Shown: one piece after another, positions 36,940 through 47,325 of the stretch
How positions within the stretch are numbered: the stretch's first letter is position 1
Layout of the letters: every line of letters begins with the position of its first letter
Assembly (NCBI RefSeq): GCF_022662575.1
Contig: NZ_JALBFU010000006.1
Coordinates: forward strand, 1-50,291
Source of the DNA: Luteimonas aquatica
GTDB lineage: Bacteria; Pseudomonadota; Gammaproteobacteria; Xanthomonadales; Xanthomonadaceae
DNA length: 50,291 bases
Direction of reading: 5' to 3'
Notes under the pieces: generated by a model
Seen by the model: the letters and a program-made list of their open reading frames with translations, nothing else
What the model was told of the DNA's origin: nothing
The model's database searches: none
Program-made: the position numbers and the translations under genes

Positions 36940-37701
36940 TCAGGGCTGGCGCTGGCGCACCGCCTCGAACAGGGTGACGCCGGCCGCGACCGAGACGTTG
37001 AGGCTTTCCACCGCCGCCGCCGTCGCCAGGCCCGGCATCGGGATGGTGACCAGCTGGTCGCAGTGCTCGCGGGTGAGGCGGCGCAGGCCGTCGGCCTCGC
37101 TGCCCAGCACGAAGGCGACGTTGCCGCGCAGGTCGAGCGCGTACAGCGACGCCGTCGCCTCGCCGGCCAGGCCGTAGATCCACACGCCCTGCTTCTGCAG
37201 GTCGCGCAGCGTGCGCGAAAGATTGGTGACGCGCACCACCGGGATGCTGTCGGCCGCGCCCGCCGAGGTCTTGCGCACGGTCGCGTTCACCTGCACCGCC
37301 TTGTCCTTGGGAATCACCACCGCGGTGACGCCGGCCGCCGCCGCGCTGCGCAGGCAGGCGCCGAGGTTGTGCGGATCCTGCACGCCGTCGAGCACCAGCA
37401 GCAATGCCCTGCCCCCGGCCGCCTCGACCAGGGCGGCCAGCTCGTGCTCGTCCCAGGTCCTGGCCGCGGCATAGCGCGCCGCCGCGCCCTGGTGGCGCAG
37501 GCCGCCGGCGACGCCGTCCAGCGCCTGCTGCGCGACGCGGCGCACGTCGATGCCCATGCGGCGCGCGGCGCCCTCGATCTCGGCGATGCGCGGGTTCTTG
37601 GCGCCGGCCTCCAGCAGCACCTCGCGCACGTGCTCGGCGTCGTGCTCGATGGCGGCGCCGACGGCGTTGATGCCAACGACCCATTGGTTGTCTTTGCTCA
37701 T
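36940..37701 (-). CDS. rlmB: 23S rRNA (guanosine-2'-O)-methyltransferase RlmB
   Basis: 253 aa SPOUT methyltransferase that methylates G2251 in the 23S P-loop. N-terminal L30e-like substrate domain (VVGINAVGAAIEH), then the knot motifs VLDGVQDPHNLGACLRSAAAAG, FVLGSEADGLRRLTREHCD and IPMPGLATAAAVESLNVSVA. The last motif has a slight insertion compared with IPM-x-G-ESLNVSVA of E. coli (PGLATAAAV), which is worth noting but not disruptive. Likely transcribed with rnr upstream, as in enterobacteria. Confidence 0.94.
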   Translation of the reverse strand: MSKDNQWVVGINAVGAAIEHDAEHVREVLLEAGAKNPRIAEIEGAARRMGIDVRRVAQQALDGVAGGLRHQGAAARYAAARTWDEHELAALVEAAGGRALLLVLDGVQDPHNLGACLRSAAAAGVTAVVIPKDKAVQVNATVRKTSAGAADSIPVVRVTNLSRTLRDLQKQGVWIYGLAGEATASLYALDLRGNVAFVLGSEADGLRRLTREHCDQLVTIPMPGLATAAAVESLNVSVAAGVTLFEAVRQRQP

Positions 37702-37747
37702 GTGTGCTCGTTGCCCCGCGCCTTTCCCCGCGAGCCGGAGGCCCGGC

Positions 37748-40234
37748 TCAGTACTTCTGCTTGACCCGCTTCGCCGGCTGCCCGCGCGTCGGCGGCGGCT
37801 TGGCGCCGCGCTCCTCCACCAGGCGGAAATCGATCTTGCGCTCCTCCAGGCTGGCCTTGAGCACCACCACCCGCACGCGGTCGCCGAGGCGGAAGGCGCG
37901 CCCGGTGCGCTCGCCCGACAGCGTCTTGCGCACCGGATCGAAATGGTAATAGTCGTTCGGCAGCTGGGTGACGTGGACCAGGCCGTTGACCTTGGAACCG
38001 TCCAGCTCGACGAACAGGCCGAAGCTGGTCACGCCGCTGATCACGCCGTCGAACTCGCCGCCCACGTGCTTTTCCATCCAGGCGGCGCGGTAGCGCTCGT
38101 CGACCTCGCGCTCGGCCTCGTCGGCGCGACGCTCGCGCTCGGAGCACTGCAGGGCCAGCGCCGCCATCTCGCGCGGCGAATACTGGAAGGCACCGGCCTT
38201 CTTGCCGGACAGCGCGTGCTTGATCGCGCGGTGCACCAGCAGGTCGGGATAGCGCCGGATCGGCGAGGTGAAATGCGCGTAGGCAGCCAGCGCCAGGCCG
38301 AAGTGGCCGACGTTGTCGGGGGCGTAGACCGCCATGCTCTGGCTGCGCAGCAGCACCGACTCGATCAGGGCGGCGTCCGGGCGCTCGCGCACCTTCTTCA
38401 GCAGCTGGGTGAAGTCGCGCGGCTGCAGCTTGGCCCAGGGCGGCATGCGCAGGCCGAACTCCTTGAGGAACTCCAGCAGGTCGGCGTACTTGGACTCCGG
38501 CGGCTTGTCGTGGATGCGGTACGGCGCCGGCACGCCCTTGGCCAGCAGGAACTTCGCCGCCTCGACGTTGGCGGCGATCATGCATTCCTCGATCAGCTTG
38601 TGCGCGTCGTTGCGCACCAGCATGCCGGCCTGCGCCACCTCGCCCTTGTTGTCGAGCACGAAGCGCGTCTCGGAGGTCTCGAACTCGATCGCGCCGCGCC
38701 TGGCGCGGGCCTTGGCCAGCACCTGGTAGAGCTGGTGCAGGCGCTGCACGTCGGGCAGCAGCGCGCCGACCTGCGCCTGCGCTTCGGCGTCGTCCTCGCC
38801 CACCGCCTTCCAGACCTGGGTATAGGTCAGGCGGGCGTGCGAGTTCATCACCGCCTCGTAGAACTTCGAGCGGGTGACCTCGCCCTCGCGGTCGATCTGC
38901 ATGTCGCAGACGAAGCACAGGCGGTCGACCTTGGGATTGAGCGAGCAGATGCCGTTGGACAGCGTCTCGGGCAGCATCGGCACCACGAAGCCCGGGAAGT
39001 ACACCGAGGTGGCGCGCTTTTGCGCCTCCTCGTCGAGCGGCGTGCCCGGGCGCACGTAGTGCGAGACGTCGGCGATCGCCACCACCAGGCGGAAGCCGTT
39101 GCGGTTGCTCTCGCAGTACACCGCGTCGTCGAAATCCTTGGCGTCCTCGCCGTCGATGGTCACCAGCGGCGTCGCGCGCAGGTCGACCCGCGCCGCGGCG
39201 GTGGCGGCGTCGACCGTCAGCGGCACCGCGGTGGCCTCCTCGAGCACGGGCTGCGGGAATTCGTGCGGCAGCTCGTGGCCGTGGATCGCCGCCTCCACCA
39301 CCAGCGACGGGGTGAGCTTGTCGCCCAGCACCGCCAGCACGCGGCCGATCGGCGGGCGCTGCGCGGTCGGCGGCTGCACGATCTCGCAGACCACCAGCTG
39401 GCCGGCGCGCGCGCCCTCGCGGGCGTCGGCCGGGATCTGCACGTTGCGCTGGATGCGCCGGTCGTCGGGGACGACGTAGCTGACCCCGGAATCGAGCTCG
39501 AAGCGCCCGATCAGCCGGCTCAGCCGCCGCTCCAGCACCTCCACGATCGCGCCTTCGCGGCGCCCGCGGTGGTCCACGCCGGTGACGCTGGCCAGCACGC
39601 GGTCGCCGTGCATGACCTTGCGCATCTCGTAGGGCGGCAGGAACAGGTCGTCGCCGGTGCCCGTGTCCGGGCGCAGGAAGCCGAAGCCCTCGGGGTTGGC
39701 GATCACCGTGCCCGGGATCAGGTCCATCTGCCGCGCCGGCACGTAGCCGCCGCGCCGGTTCTGCAGCAGCTGGCCGTCGCGCAGCATCGCCGCCAGGCGC
39801 TTGCCCAGGGCCTCGAAGCGGTCCGGCTCGGTCAGCTGCAGCCGCTCGGCCAGGGCCTGGGTGGTCTGCGGCCCGTCGGCCTCGGCCAGCAGCTGCAGGA
39901 TGGCCTCGCGGCTGGCGATCGGGCGCTCGTAGCGCTCGGCCTCGCGCGCGGCATGGGGATCGTTCAGGCCTGCGGCCTTGCCGGGGCGATGCTTGGCCGG
40001 CGCGGCCGCCGGTTGCGCTCCCTGACGACGTCCGCCGCCGCCGGGCGCGGCGCCCTTGCCGGCGCGTTTGGGCGCCTTGCCGCCGGGCTCGGACGCCAGG
40101 GATTCGGGCATCCAGCCGGGCAGCTTGCGGGCCTTGCCCGCCGTCTTCGCCCCGCCGCGTTTCGGGGCCGACGCGGCCTTGCCGCCGGCGGATTTGCCGC
40201 GGCCGCCGCCGCGCTTGCTGGGTGTTTTTGCCAT
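37748..40234 (-). CDS. rnr: Ribonuclease R
   Basis: 828 aa 3'-5' exoribonuclease. After a Lys/Arg/Gly/Pro-rich N-terminus (about 90 residues) come the helix-turn-helix and cold-shock regions, then the RNB domain with TIDGEDAKDFDDAVYCE (catalytic Asp cluster) and the C-terminal S1 domain (GVISGVTSFGLFVELDGSKVNGLVHVTQL). It degrades structured RNA and works in tRNA/rRNA quality control. Immediately upstream of rlmB. Confidence 0.95.
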   Translation of the reverse strand: MAKTPSKRGGGRGKSAGGKAASAPKRGGAKTAGKARKLPGWMPESLASEPGGKAPKRAGKGAAPGGGGRRQGAQPAAAPAKHRPGKAAGLNDPHAAREAERYERPIASREAILQLLAEADGPQTTQALAERLQLTEPDRFEALGKRLAAMLRDGQLLQNRRGGYVPARQMDLIPGTVIANPEGFGFLRPDTGTGDDLFLPPYEMRKVMHGDRVLASVTGVDHRGRREGAIVEVLERRLSRLIGRFELDSGVSYVVPDDRRIQRNVQIPADAREGARAGQLVVCEIVQPPTAQRPPIGRVLAVLGDKLTPSLVVEAAIHGHELPHEFPQPVLEEATAVPLTVDAATAAARVDLRATPLVTIDGEDAKDFDDAVYCESNRNGFRLVVAIADVSHYVRPGTPLDEEAQKRATSVYFPGFVVPMLPETLSNGICSLNPKVDRLCFVCDMQIDREGEVTRSKFYEAVMNSHARLTYTQVWKAVGEDDAEAQAQVGALLPDVQRLHQLYQVLAKARARRGAIEFETSETRFVLDNKGEVAQAGMLVRNDAHKLIEECMIAANVEAAKFLLAKGVPAPYRIHDKPPESKYADLLEFLKEFGLRMPPWAKLQPRDFTQLLKKVRERPDAALIESVLLRSQSMAVYAPDNVGHFGLALAAYAHFTSPIRRYPDLLVHRAIKHALSGKKAGAFQYSPREMAALALQCSERERRADEAEREVDERYRAAWMEKHVGGEFDGVISGVTSFGLFVELDGSKVNGLVHVTQLPNDYYHFDPVRKTLSGERTGRAFRLGDRVRVVVLKASLEERKIDFRLVEERGAKPPPTRGQPAKRVKQKY

Positions 40235-40330
40235 TGCCGCGAATGTTACACGCCCCGGCGTCCCGGCCCCGTCATCGGCGGCGACGCATTGACAAGCGCC
40301 CTTCTCGCCCCCAACATACGCGGCTCACCT

Positions 40331-40415
<85 letters not shown>

Positions 40416-40430
40416 TGGATCGACCGAAGA

Positions 40431-40455
40431 AACCCCGCCGCCAGCGGGGTTTTTT
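40431..40455 (+). terminator. Intrinsic terminator after tRNA-Leu
   Basis: AACCCCGC / GCGGGGTT stem, loop CGCCA, then four more T. Confidence 0.93.
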
Positions 40456-40519
40456 GTTGCCTGCGCCCGGGGCTTCGCGCCCCCTTGCGCATCGCCGGGG
40501 CGGGCAATCCGCTCCGGCA

Positions 40520-40798
40520 CTACGCGACCCATCTCAGGGCCAGCGTCGCCAGCGCCAAGGTCGCCAGCTGCAGGGCCCAGGCCGCGCGGCGCCCGCGCAG
40601 AAAAAGTTTTCCGGTGGCGAATGCCGCCAATGCCACGGGAAGCACGCACAGGCCCGCAAGGGCCGACGCCAGGCCGGAATGGGAATCGACGGTGACCGGG
40701 ACGAAGAGCCAGGCGATCAGGTATAGCGCCCAGGCGCCAGCGCCGGCCGAAACGAGGAAATTGGCATTTGCGAGAAACCTCCTCGACCGCGCATCCAT
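40520..40798 (-). CDS. Small membrane protein, unknown function
   Basis: 92 aa from ATG 40798. Three hydrophobic segments: ANFLVSAGAGAWALYLIAWL, LASALAGLCVLPVALAAFA and AAWALQLATLALATLALRW. A basic N-terminus (MDARSRRF) suggests the N-in orientation. Sits 29 bases downstream of the lipoprotein gene on the same strand. Family not recognised. Confidence 0.7.
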   Translation of the reverse strand: MDARSRRFLANANFLVSAGAGAWALYLIAWLFVPVTVDSHSGLASALAGLCVLPVALAAFATGKLFLRGRRAAWALQLATLALATLALRWVA

Positions 40799-40827
40799 GC
40801 GTTGCCGCTCCTCGGACGCGGCCTCGG

Positions 40828-41106
40828 TCACTTCCCCTCGGGCGGGTTCTTGCAATAGCGGTCGAAGGCCTCGGGCGTCCGCTCGAAGCCCTTGGCCTCG
40901 GCCAGTTCCCAGGCGCGCTCGCATCGGTTGGTCGCCGCGCACCAGGTGTAGCCGGCCGAAGGCTTGCAGCCGTGCGCGTCCTGGTCCGAGCCGGGCATCG
41001 GCGGGGACGCCGGCGTGTCGGCGACGGGCGCCGCAGGCGGCGCGTCGGTGGCGCAGGCGCTCAGGCCCGCGATCAGCAAAACGGCCATCGCAGCATGCAG
41101 TCGCAT
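40828..41106 (-). CDS. Small Cys-containing lipoprotein
   Basis: 92 aa. Lipobox LSAC at the end of a short signal (MRLHAAMAVLLIAGLSAC), a Pro/Ala linker, then CKPSAGYTWCAATNRCERAWELAEAKG...YCKNPP. The C-x-x-SAGY-x-WC-x5-C-x-R-WELA pattern recurs in many proteobacterial lipoproteins of unknown role and resembles a small disulfide-rich fold. Upstream of the membrane protein gene and possibly co-transcribed. Confidence 0.78.
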   Translation of the reverse strand: MRLHAAMAVLLIAGLSACATDAPPAAPVADTPASPPMPGSDQDAHGCKPSAGYTWCAATNRCERAWELAEAKGFERTPEAFDRYCKNPPEGK

Positions 41107-41321
41107 CGGGATCCTCCTTGTCGTCACGTGGCGCCGGCCAGTCGCGCTCGCCGGCGTGCCTGCGGCCACTCTAGCCGCCGCGCCGGCGCCCTGACAAACC
41201 CATCCCAAGCAGGCGTCGTGCGCGCGCGACGGCCTCGCCTATCGGCTTGCGCACCCGGCGCCCTCAACGGCGCGGTCCAGGCGCGGTCCGTGCGCCGTCC
41301 GCACGGCGCACGGCCCGCTGC

Positions 41322-41558
41322 TCACGCGGCGCACTTGACGAACTTGCCCGCCGCGTCGCGGCAGCGCTTGGACTTGGCCTGCGCCTGCGGACAGGCCTGG
41401 AACTTGCCATGGGCATCGCGGCAGGCCGCGTGCCTGGCGGCCGGCGCCTTCGCCTGAGCGGCGGCGGTGCGCGGCGTCGCGGCGTGCGCGGGAGAGAACC
41501 CGCCGCCGGCCAGGCCGATGGCGACGGCGGCGGCGAAGGGAAGCAGCAAACGGGACAT
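41322..41558 (-). CDS. Small secreted protein with duplicated CRDAxGKFxxC motif
   Basis: 78 aa. Signal peptide (MSRLLLPFAAAVAIGLAGGG ... AHA-AT), Ala/Lys-rich spacer and two copies of C-R-D-A-x-G-K-F-x-x-C (about residues 46-56 and 66-76). Four Cys make two likely disulfides or a metal site. Function unknown. No gene is supported in the 215 bases to its left. Confidence 0.7.
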   Translation of the reverse strand: MSRLLLPFAAAVAIGLAGGGFSPAHAATPRTAAAQAKAPAARHAACRDAHGKFQACPQAQAKSKRCRDAAGKFVKCAA

Positions 41559-41712
41559 GCGGGATCTCCGGTGATGTGCGGGATTGCGCGGCCCACGCTA
41601 TCGGCGCCGTCCGTACGGAGCGCTTTCCGCAGCATGAAAAAACGTTAATGCGTCCCCGGGCGGGCGGGTAAACTGTGCGCTGGTCCACGCAACGACTTTC
41701 CCGACTCCGCCA

Positions 41713-43959
41713 ATGGCCGAATCCCCCGTCCGCCCCGTCTTCCACGGCTTCGAACAGATCCCGCTGCGCGAATACGCCGAGCGCGCCTACCTCGACTATT
41801 CCATGTACGTGGTGCTGGACCGCGCCCTGCCCTTCCTCGGCGACGGGCTCAAGCCGGTGCAGCGGCGCATCGTCTATTCGATGAGCGAGCTGGGGCTGAA
41901 CGCCGCTTCCAAACCGAAGAAGTCGGCGCGCACCGTGGGCGACGTGATCGGCAAGTACCACCCGCACGGCGACTCGGCCTGCTACGAGGCGCTGGTGCTG
42001 ATGGCGCAGCCGTTCTCCTACCGCTATCCGCTGATCGAGGGCCAGGGCAACTTCGGCTCGCCGGACGATCCGAAGTCGTTCGCGGCGATGCGCTACACCG
42101 AGTCCAAGCTCACCCCCATCGCCGAGGTGCTGCTGGGCGAGCTCGGCCAGGGCACGGTGGACTGGACGCCGAACTTCGACGGCACCCTGGAAGAGCCGAC
42201 CTGGCTGCCGGCGCGCCTGCCGCACCTGCTGCTCAACGGCACCACCGGCATCGCGGTGGGCATGGCCACCGACGTGCCGCCGCACAACCTCAACGAGGTG
42301 GTCAGCGCCTGCGTGCGCCTGCTCGACGACCCCGACGCCAGCGTGCGCGACCTGTGCGAGCACGTGCGCGGCCCCGACTATCCGACCACCGCCGAGATCA
42401 TCACGCCGGTCGCCGACCTGCTGGCGATCTACGAGACCGGCGTCGGCGGCCTGCGCGCGCGCGCCACCTACGTCAAGGAAGGCCAGAACATCGTCGTGAC
42501 CGCGCTGCCCTACCAGGTCTCGCCGTCGAAGGTGATCGAGCAGATCGCCGCGCAGATGCGCGCCAAGAAGCTGCCCTGGCTGGAGGACCTGCGCGACGAG
42601 TCCGACCACGCCAACCCGGTGCGCGTGGTGCTGGCCCCGCGCAGCAACCGCGTCGACGTCGAGCAGCTGATGGGGCATCTGTTCGCCACCACCGACCTGG
42701 AGCGCACCTATCGCGTCAACCTCAACGTGATCGGCCTGGACGGCCGGCCGCAGGTCAAGAACCTCAAGATGCTGCTGTCGGAATGGCTGACCTTCCGCGC
42801 CGACACGGTCACCAGGCGCCTCACCCACCGGCTGGAGAAGGTCGAGCGGCGCCTCCACCTGCTGGAAGGCCTGCTGGTGGCCTTCCTCAACCTGGACGAG
42901 GTGATCCGCATCATCCGCAGCGAGGACGAGCCCAAGCAGGCGCTGATCGCGCGCTTCCGGCTCAGCGAGGAGCAGGCCGACTACATCCTCGACACCAAGC
43001 TGAAGCAGCTGGCGCGGCTGGAGGAGATGAAGATCCGCGGCGAGCAGGACGAGCTGGACAGCGAGCGCGATCGCCTGATCTCGATCCTGGGCAGCAAGGC
43101 CAAGCTGAAGAAGCTGATCAAGGAGGAACTGCTCGCCGACGCCAAGAAGTTCGGCGACGCCCGCCGTTCGCCGCTGGTGGCGCGCGAGGCGGCGCAGGCG
43201 CTGAACGAGACCGAGCTGGTCGCCAGCGAACCGATGACCATCGTGCTCAGCGAGAAGGGCTGGGTGCGCGCGGCCAAGGGCCACGACATCGACGCGGCCA
43301 CGCTTTCCTACCGCGAGGGCGATTCGCTGCTGGCGGCGGTGAAGGGGCGCAGCACGCAGCAGGTGGTCTTCCTCGACTCGACCGGCCGCAGCTATTCCAC
43401 GCTGGCGCACAGCCTGCCCTCCGCGCGCGGCAACGGCGAGCCGCTCACCGGGCGCTTCTCGCCGGCGGCGGGCGCCTCGTTCCAGGCGCTGGCCAGCGGC
43501 GAGAACGACACGCGCTTCGTGCTCGCCTCCTCGCACGGCTACGGGTTCGTCACCCGCTTCGAGAACCTGGTCGGGCGGCAGAAGGCCGGCAAGGCGATGC
43601 TGTCGCTGACCCCGGGCTCGGCCGTGGTGGCGCCGGTGGCGGTGAGCGACGCAGCCAAGGATCGCCTGGTCGCCGTCACCAGCGCCGGCCACCTGCTCGC
43701 CTTCCCGGTTGCCGAGCTGCCGGAACTCGACAAGGGCAAGGGCAACAAGCTGATCGAAATCCCCAAGGCCAAGCGCGGCACCGAGCGCGTGGTGGCGGTG
43801 GCGGTGGTGTCGCCGGGCGGCACGCTGCTGGTGAAGTCCGGCAGCCGCACCATGTCGCTCTCGTTCAAGGACCTCGACGAGTACGTCGGCGCGCGCGCCT
43901 CGCGCGGCGGGCTGCTGCCGCGCGGCTGGCAGAAGGTCGACGCGCTGGCGGTGGAGTGA
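41713..43959 (+). CDS. parC: DNA topoisomerase IV subunit A
   Basis: 748 aa. Decatenates daughter chromosomes with ParE. Catalytic Tyr128 lies in MRYTESKL; the quinolone-resistance region reads [11 protein letters not shown] with Ser88 and Glu92 (E. coli Ser80/Glu84), the sensitive type. The shorter C-terminal domain ([13 protein letters not shown]) separates it from GyrA. The stop TGA shares a base with the tpm start (TGATG). parE is not in the window. Confidence 0.96.
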   Translation: MAESPVRPVFHGFEQIPLREYAERAYLDYSMYVVLDRALPFLGDGLKPVQRRIVYSMSELGLNAASKPKKSARTVGDVIGKYHPHGDSACYEALVLMAQPFSYRYPLIEGQGNFGSPDDPKSFAAMRYTESKLTPIAEVLLGELGQGTVDWTPNFDGTLEEPTWLPARLPHLLLNGTTGIAVGMATDVPPHNLNEVVSACVRLLDDPDASVRDLCEHVRGPDYPTTAEIITPVADLLAIYETGVGGLRARATYVKEGQNIVVTALPYQVSPSKVIEQIAAQMRAKKLPWLEDLRDESDHANPVRVVLAPRSNRVDVEQLMGHLFATTDLERTYRVNLNVIGLDGRPQVKNLKMLLSEWLTFRADTVTRRLTHRLEKVERRLHLLEGLLVAFLNLDEVIRIIRSEDEPKQALIARFRLSEEQADYILDTKLKQLARLEEMKIRGEQDELDSERDRLISILGSKAKLKKLIKEELLADAKKFGDARRSPLVAREAAQALNETELVASEPMTIVLSEKGWVRAAKGHDIDAATLSYREGDSLLAAVKGRSTQQVVFLDSTGRSYSTLAHSLPSARGNGEPLTGRFSPAAGASFQALASGENDTRFVLASSHGYGFVTRFENLVGRQKAGKAMLSLTPGSAVVAPVAVSDAAKDRLVAVTSAGHLLAFPVAELPELDKGKGNKLIEIPKAKRGTERVVAVAVVSPGGTLLVKSGSRTMSLSFKDLDEYVGARASRGGLLPRGWQKVDALAVE

Positions 43960-44612
43960 TGGAAGCGGAGTTCTGGCAGCGGCGCTGGCACGACAACCAG
44001 ATCGGATTCCACCAGGCGCGCGTGTCGCCGCTGCTGGAACGGCACTGGGACGCGCTGTCGCCGCCCGCCGGCGGACGGGTGTTCGTGCCGCTGTGCGGCA
44101 AGAGCCTGGACATGGCCTGGCTGGCCGCGCGCGGCCACCGCATCCTCGGCGTGGAACTGTCCGAGCTGGCGGTACGGCAGTTCTTCGACGAGCAGGGCCT
44201 CGCGCCGGACGTTCGCGACTCCCGCTATGGCACGCACTACAGCGCCGGGCCCTATGAGCTGATCTGCGGCGATGCCTTCGCGCTCGACGCGCAGGCCCTG
44301 GCCGATTGCGGCGCCGTGCACGATCGCGCCGCGCTGATCGCGCTGCCGGCCGAGCTGCGCCGCCGCTATCTCGCCACCGCCTACGCCGCGCTGCCGCCGG
44401 GCTGCCGCGGCCTGCTGATCACGCTGGAGTATCCGCAGGCGGAGATGGACGGCCCGCCGTTCTCGGTCGGCGAGGCCGAGGTGCGGACGCTGTTCGCGGG
44501 CTGGTCGGCGACCCTGGCCGAACGCCGCGACATCCTGGCGCAGGAGCCGCGCTTCGCCGCCGACGGGGTGAGCGCGCTGCACACGGCGGCCTACTTCCTG
44601 CAAAACGGCTAG
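43959..44612 (+). CDS. tpm: Thiopurine S-methyltransferase
   Basis: 217 aa, overlapping parC by one base. Family start [19 protein letters not shown], then SAM-binding VFVPLCGKSLDMAWLAARGHRILGVELS and ICGDAFAL, and a C-terminal LLITLEYPQAEMDGPPFSV. Methylates thiopurines and, in bacteria, tellurite and selenite. Cytoplasmic. Coupled translation with parC is likely. Confidence 0.94.
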   Translation: MEAEFWQRRWHDNQIGFHQARVSPLLERHWDALSPPAGGRVFVPLCGKSLDMAWLAARGHRILGVELSELAVRQFFDEQGLAPDVRDSRYGTHYSAGPYELICGDAFALDAQALADCGAVHDRAALIALPAELRRRYLATAYAALPPGCRGLLITLEYPQAEMDGPPFSVGEAEVRTLFAGWSATLAERRDILAQEPRFAADGVSALHTAAYFLQNG

Positions 44613-44751
44613 CGCGCAAGAACCTCCAGCCGCCGCCTGCTGCGGGCGCTGCCGGCCGGGGCCTTGTACCAGCGGGTAATCCGCCCTCCCCCGTGCACGC
44701 GAAGGCGGGAGACGACAGGCGTGACGCGCCGCGGCTTCGGGCCGACCGCGA

Positions 44752-44782
44752 TTGCAATTTTCCCGATCGCGCCCTCTACAAT
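44752..44782 (+). promoter_or_regulatory. Possible promoter of the acylase gene
   Basis: TTGCAA (-35-like) and TACAAT (-10-like) with a 19-base spacer, ending 28 bases before the acylase start. The spacer is longer than the ideal 17, so confidence is low. Confidence 0.35.
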
Positions 44783-44809
44783 CGCGGCAACGGACCAAGG
44801 GGAGCGGGA

Positions 44810-47281
44810 ATGGCAAGGTGGCTGAAACGCGGCGCTGCCGTGCTGGCACTGCTGTTGCTGGCGGCAATGGCAACCGCCTGGTGGCTGCTGCGCGGCAGCC
44901 TGCCGACGCTGGATGGCGAACTCGCGCTTGCCGGCCTGAGCGCGCCGGTCTCGGTGCAGCGCGACGCCCTGGGCGTGGTCACGGTCGAGGCCGCCAACCC
45001 CATCGACGCCGCCCGCGCGCTCGGCTACGTGCATGCGCAGGAACGCTTCTTCGAGATGGACCTGCTGCGCCGCTCGGCGGCCGGCGAACTTTCCGAACTG
45101 GTGGGCGAGCGCGCGCTCGAGCTCGACAAGCGGCGCCGCCAGCATCGCCTGCGCGCGCGCATCGACGCACACCTGGACGCCTTCGCCGGCGACAAGCTCG
45201 GGCAGCTGCAGGCCTACAGCGACGGCGTCAACGCCGGCCTGCAGGCCTTGCGCGTGCGGCCCTGGCCCTACCTGCTGCTGCGGCAGTCGCCGCGGCCATG
45301 GACGCCGGCCGACTCGGCGCTGACCGGCTATGCGATGTATTTCGACCTGCAGGACTCCCGCGACGAACGCGAATACGCGCTGTGGCAGATCCGCCAGCAC
45401 GTGCCGCCGGCGCTCTATGCGTTGCTCTCACTCGACGGCACGCCCTGGGACGCGCCGCTGTTCGGCGCCACGCGCCCGGACGCGGTGCTGCCCGATGCGC
45501 AGACGCTCGACCTGCGCAAACTGCCGATGCCGGCACAGCCGCGCCCGTTCGCCAGCCAGGAAGAGCCCGCCTCGGGCAGCAACAATTTCGCGGTGGCCGG
45601 CGCGGCCACCGCGGACGGCCGCGCCATCGTCGCCGACGACATGCACCTGGGCCTGCGCGCGCCGAACATCTGGTTCCGCGCGCGGCTGCGCTACGCCGAT
45701 CCGCGCGCGCCCGGGGGCCGCGTCGACGTGCAGGGCTTCAGCCTGCCCGGCCTGCCGGCGATCGTGGTCGGCAGCAACGGGCACATCGCCTGGGGCTTCA
45801 CCAACAGCTATGCCGACACCACCGACTGGCGCCTGGCGAAGCCGTGCGCGGCGGGGGCCCGGATGCCCGGCTGCGACGCGGTGACCACATACCGGGAGAT
45901 CGTCAAGGTCGCCGGACAGGCGCCGGTGACGCTGGAGGTGAAGGAAACCGGCTGGGGGCCGATCCTGCACGAGCGGCCGGACGGCGGCGCGCTGGCGTTG
46001 CGCTGGACCGCGCACATGCCCGGCGCGCTCAATTTCGGCGTCGCCGATTTCGCGGTGGCGAAGGACCTCGACAACGCGCTGGAGATCGCCGCGCACACGG
46101 CGATCCCGACGCAGAACCTGCTGGTGGCCGACGCGAGCGGCCGCATCGCCTGGCGCCTGCTCGGCCCCTTGCCGCAGCGCTCGCCCGGATGCTCGTCGCA
46201 GCACTTGGTCGAAGCGGCCCCGCCGCCCGCCGCGACGGCGGCCGCGGTCCCCGCCGCCGACGCGCCGCCGGCGCCGGCATGCGCGCCCTGGCCCATCGCC
46301 ACTGCCGACAACCCGCACCTGATCGATCCGGCCAACGCGCGGCTGTGGACCGCGAACGCGCGCACGCTCGACGGCGAGGCCCTGCTGCGCGTGGGCGACG
46401 GCGGCTACGACCTGGGCGCGCGCGCGCAGCAGATCCGCGACGGCCTGCTGGCCAGGCCCAAGCTCGGCGAACGCGATCTGCTCGCGATCCAGCTCGACGA
46501 CCGCGCCGTGTTCCTGGAGCGCTGGTGGCGGCGGCTGCGCGAGGATGCCGAGCGCGTGCGCACGCCCGCGCTGCAGGCACTGGCCGAGGCGGCCGGGACC
46601 TGGGACGGCCACGCCTCGGCCGAATCGGTGAGCTATCGCATCGTGCGCAGCTGGCGCCTGGCGGTGGTCGCGCGCATCGCCGACGGCCTGACCGCGCCGG
46701 CGCAGGCGGCGCTGGGCGACGACTTCGTGATGCCCAAGCGCGCGCAGCTGGAAGGCGTGGTCTGGCCGCTGGTCACGCAGCGGCCGCCGCACCTGCTGCC
46801 GCGCCGCTATGCCTGCGCGTCCCTGGCGATGCCCCGCGCATCCGCCTGCGAGGACGCCAAGGGGTGGGACGCGTTGCTGGAGGACGCGGCGGCGGAAGTG
46901 CGCGACGGCCTGTCCGCGCAGGGCGCGCTCGCCGGACGCAACTGGGGCGAGGCCAACACCGCCAGGATCTGCCATCCCCTCGCCGGCGCGATCCCGCTGC
47001 TGGGCAGGCGCCTGCTGTGCATGCCCGCCGATCCGCTGCGCGGCGACCACAACATGCCGCGCGTGGTGCTGCCCGACTTCGGCGCCTCCGAGCGCATGGT
47101 GGTCTCGCCCGGCCACGAGGACGAAGGCATCATCCACATGCCCGGCGGCCAGAGCGGCAATCCGCTGTCGCCGTTCTGGGGCGCCGGGCACGAGGACTGG
47201 GTGGAGGGACGGCCGACGCCGTTCCTGCCCGGCGCGCCGGCGCATGCGCTGCGCATGACGCCGGCGCCGCCTGCGCGCTAG
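44810..47281 (+). CDS. Penicillin/AHL acylase family Ntn-hydrolase (peptidase S45)
   Basis: 823 aa proenzyme with an N-terminal membrane or signal segment (LALLLLAAMATAWWLLRG). GYVHAQERFFEMDLLRRSAAGELSE is the family alpha-chain motif. Autocleavage before Ser257 in SGSNNFAVAG would create the beta chain with N-terminal nucleophile Ser. Active-site Asn and HIAWGFTNS regions follow. It hydrolyses amides such as penicillin G or acyl-homoserine lactones; substrate is not predictable. RBS AAGGGGAG. Stands alone. Confidence 0.92.
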   Translation: MARWLKRGAAVLALLLLAAMATAWWLLRGSLPTLDGELALAGLSAPVSVQRDALGVVTVEAANPIDAARALGYVHAQERFFEMDLLRRSAAGELSELVGERALELDKRRRQHRLRARIDAHLDAFAGDKLGQLQAYSDGVNAGLQALRVRPWPYLLLRQSPRPWTPADSALTGYAMYFDLQDSRDEREYALWQIRQHVPPALYALLSLDGTPWDAPLFGATRPDAVLPDAQTLDLRKLPMPAQPRPFASQEEPASGSNNFAVAGAATADGRAIVADDMHLGLRAPNIWFRARLRYADPRAPGGRVDVQGFSLPGLPAIVVGSNGHIAWGFTNSYADTTDWRLAKPCAAGARMPGCDAVTTYREIVKVAGQAPVTLEVKETGWGPILHERPDGGALALRWTAHMPGALNFGVADFAVAKDLDNALEIAAHTAIPTQNLLVADASGRIAWRLLGPLPQRSPGCSSQHLVEAAPPPAATAAAVPAADAPPAPACAPWPIATADNPHLIDPANARLWTANARTLDGEALLRVGDGGYDLGARAQQIRDGLLARPKLGERDLLAIQLDDRAVFLERWWRRLREDAERVRTPALQALAEAAGTWDGHASAESVSYRIVRSWRLAVVARIADGLTAPAQAALGDDFVMPKRAQLEGVVWPLVTQRPPHLLPRRYACASLAMPRASACEDAKGWDALLEDAAAEVRDGLSAQGALAGRNWGEANTARICHPLAGAIPLLGRRLLCMPADPLRGDHNMPRVVLPDFGASERMVVSPGHEDEGIIHMPGGQSGNPLSPFWGAGHEDWVEGRPTPFLPGAPAHALRMTPAPPAR

Positions 47282-47325
47282 CGCGCCGGGCAGGAGCGGC
47301 GTTCGGCCTCGCGAGCGATTCCCCG

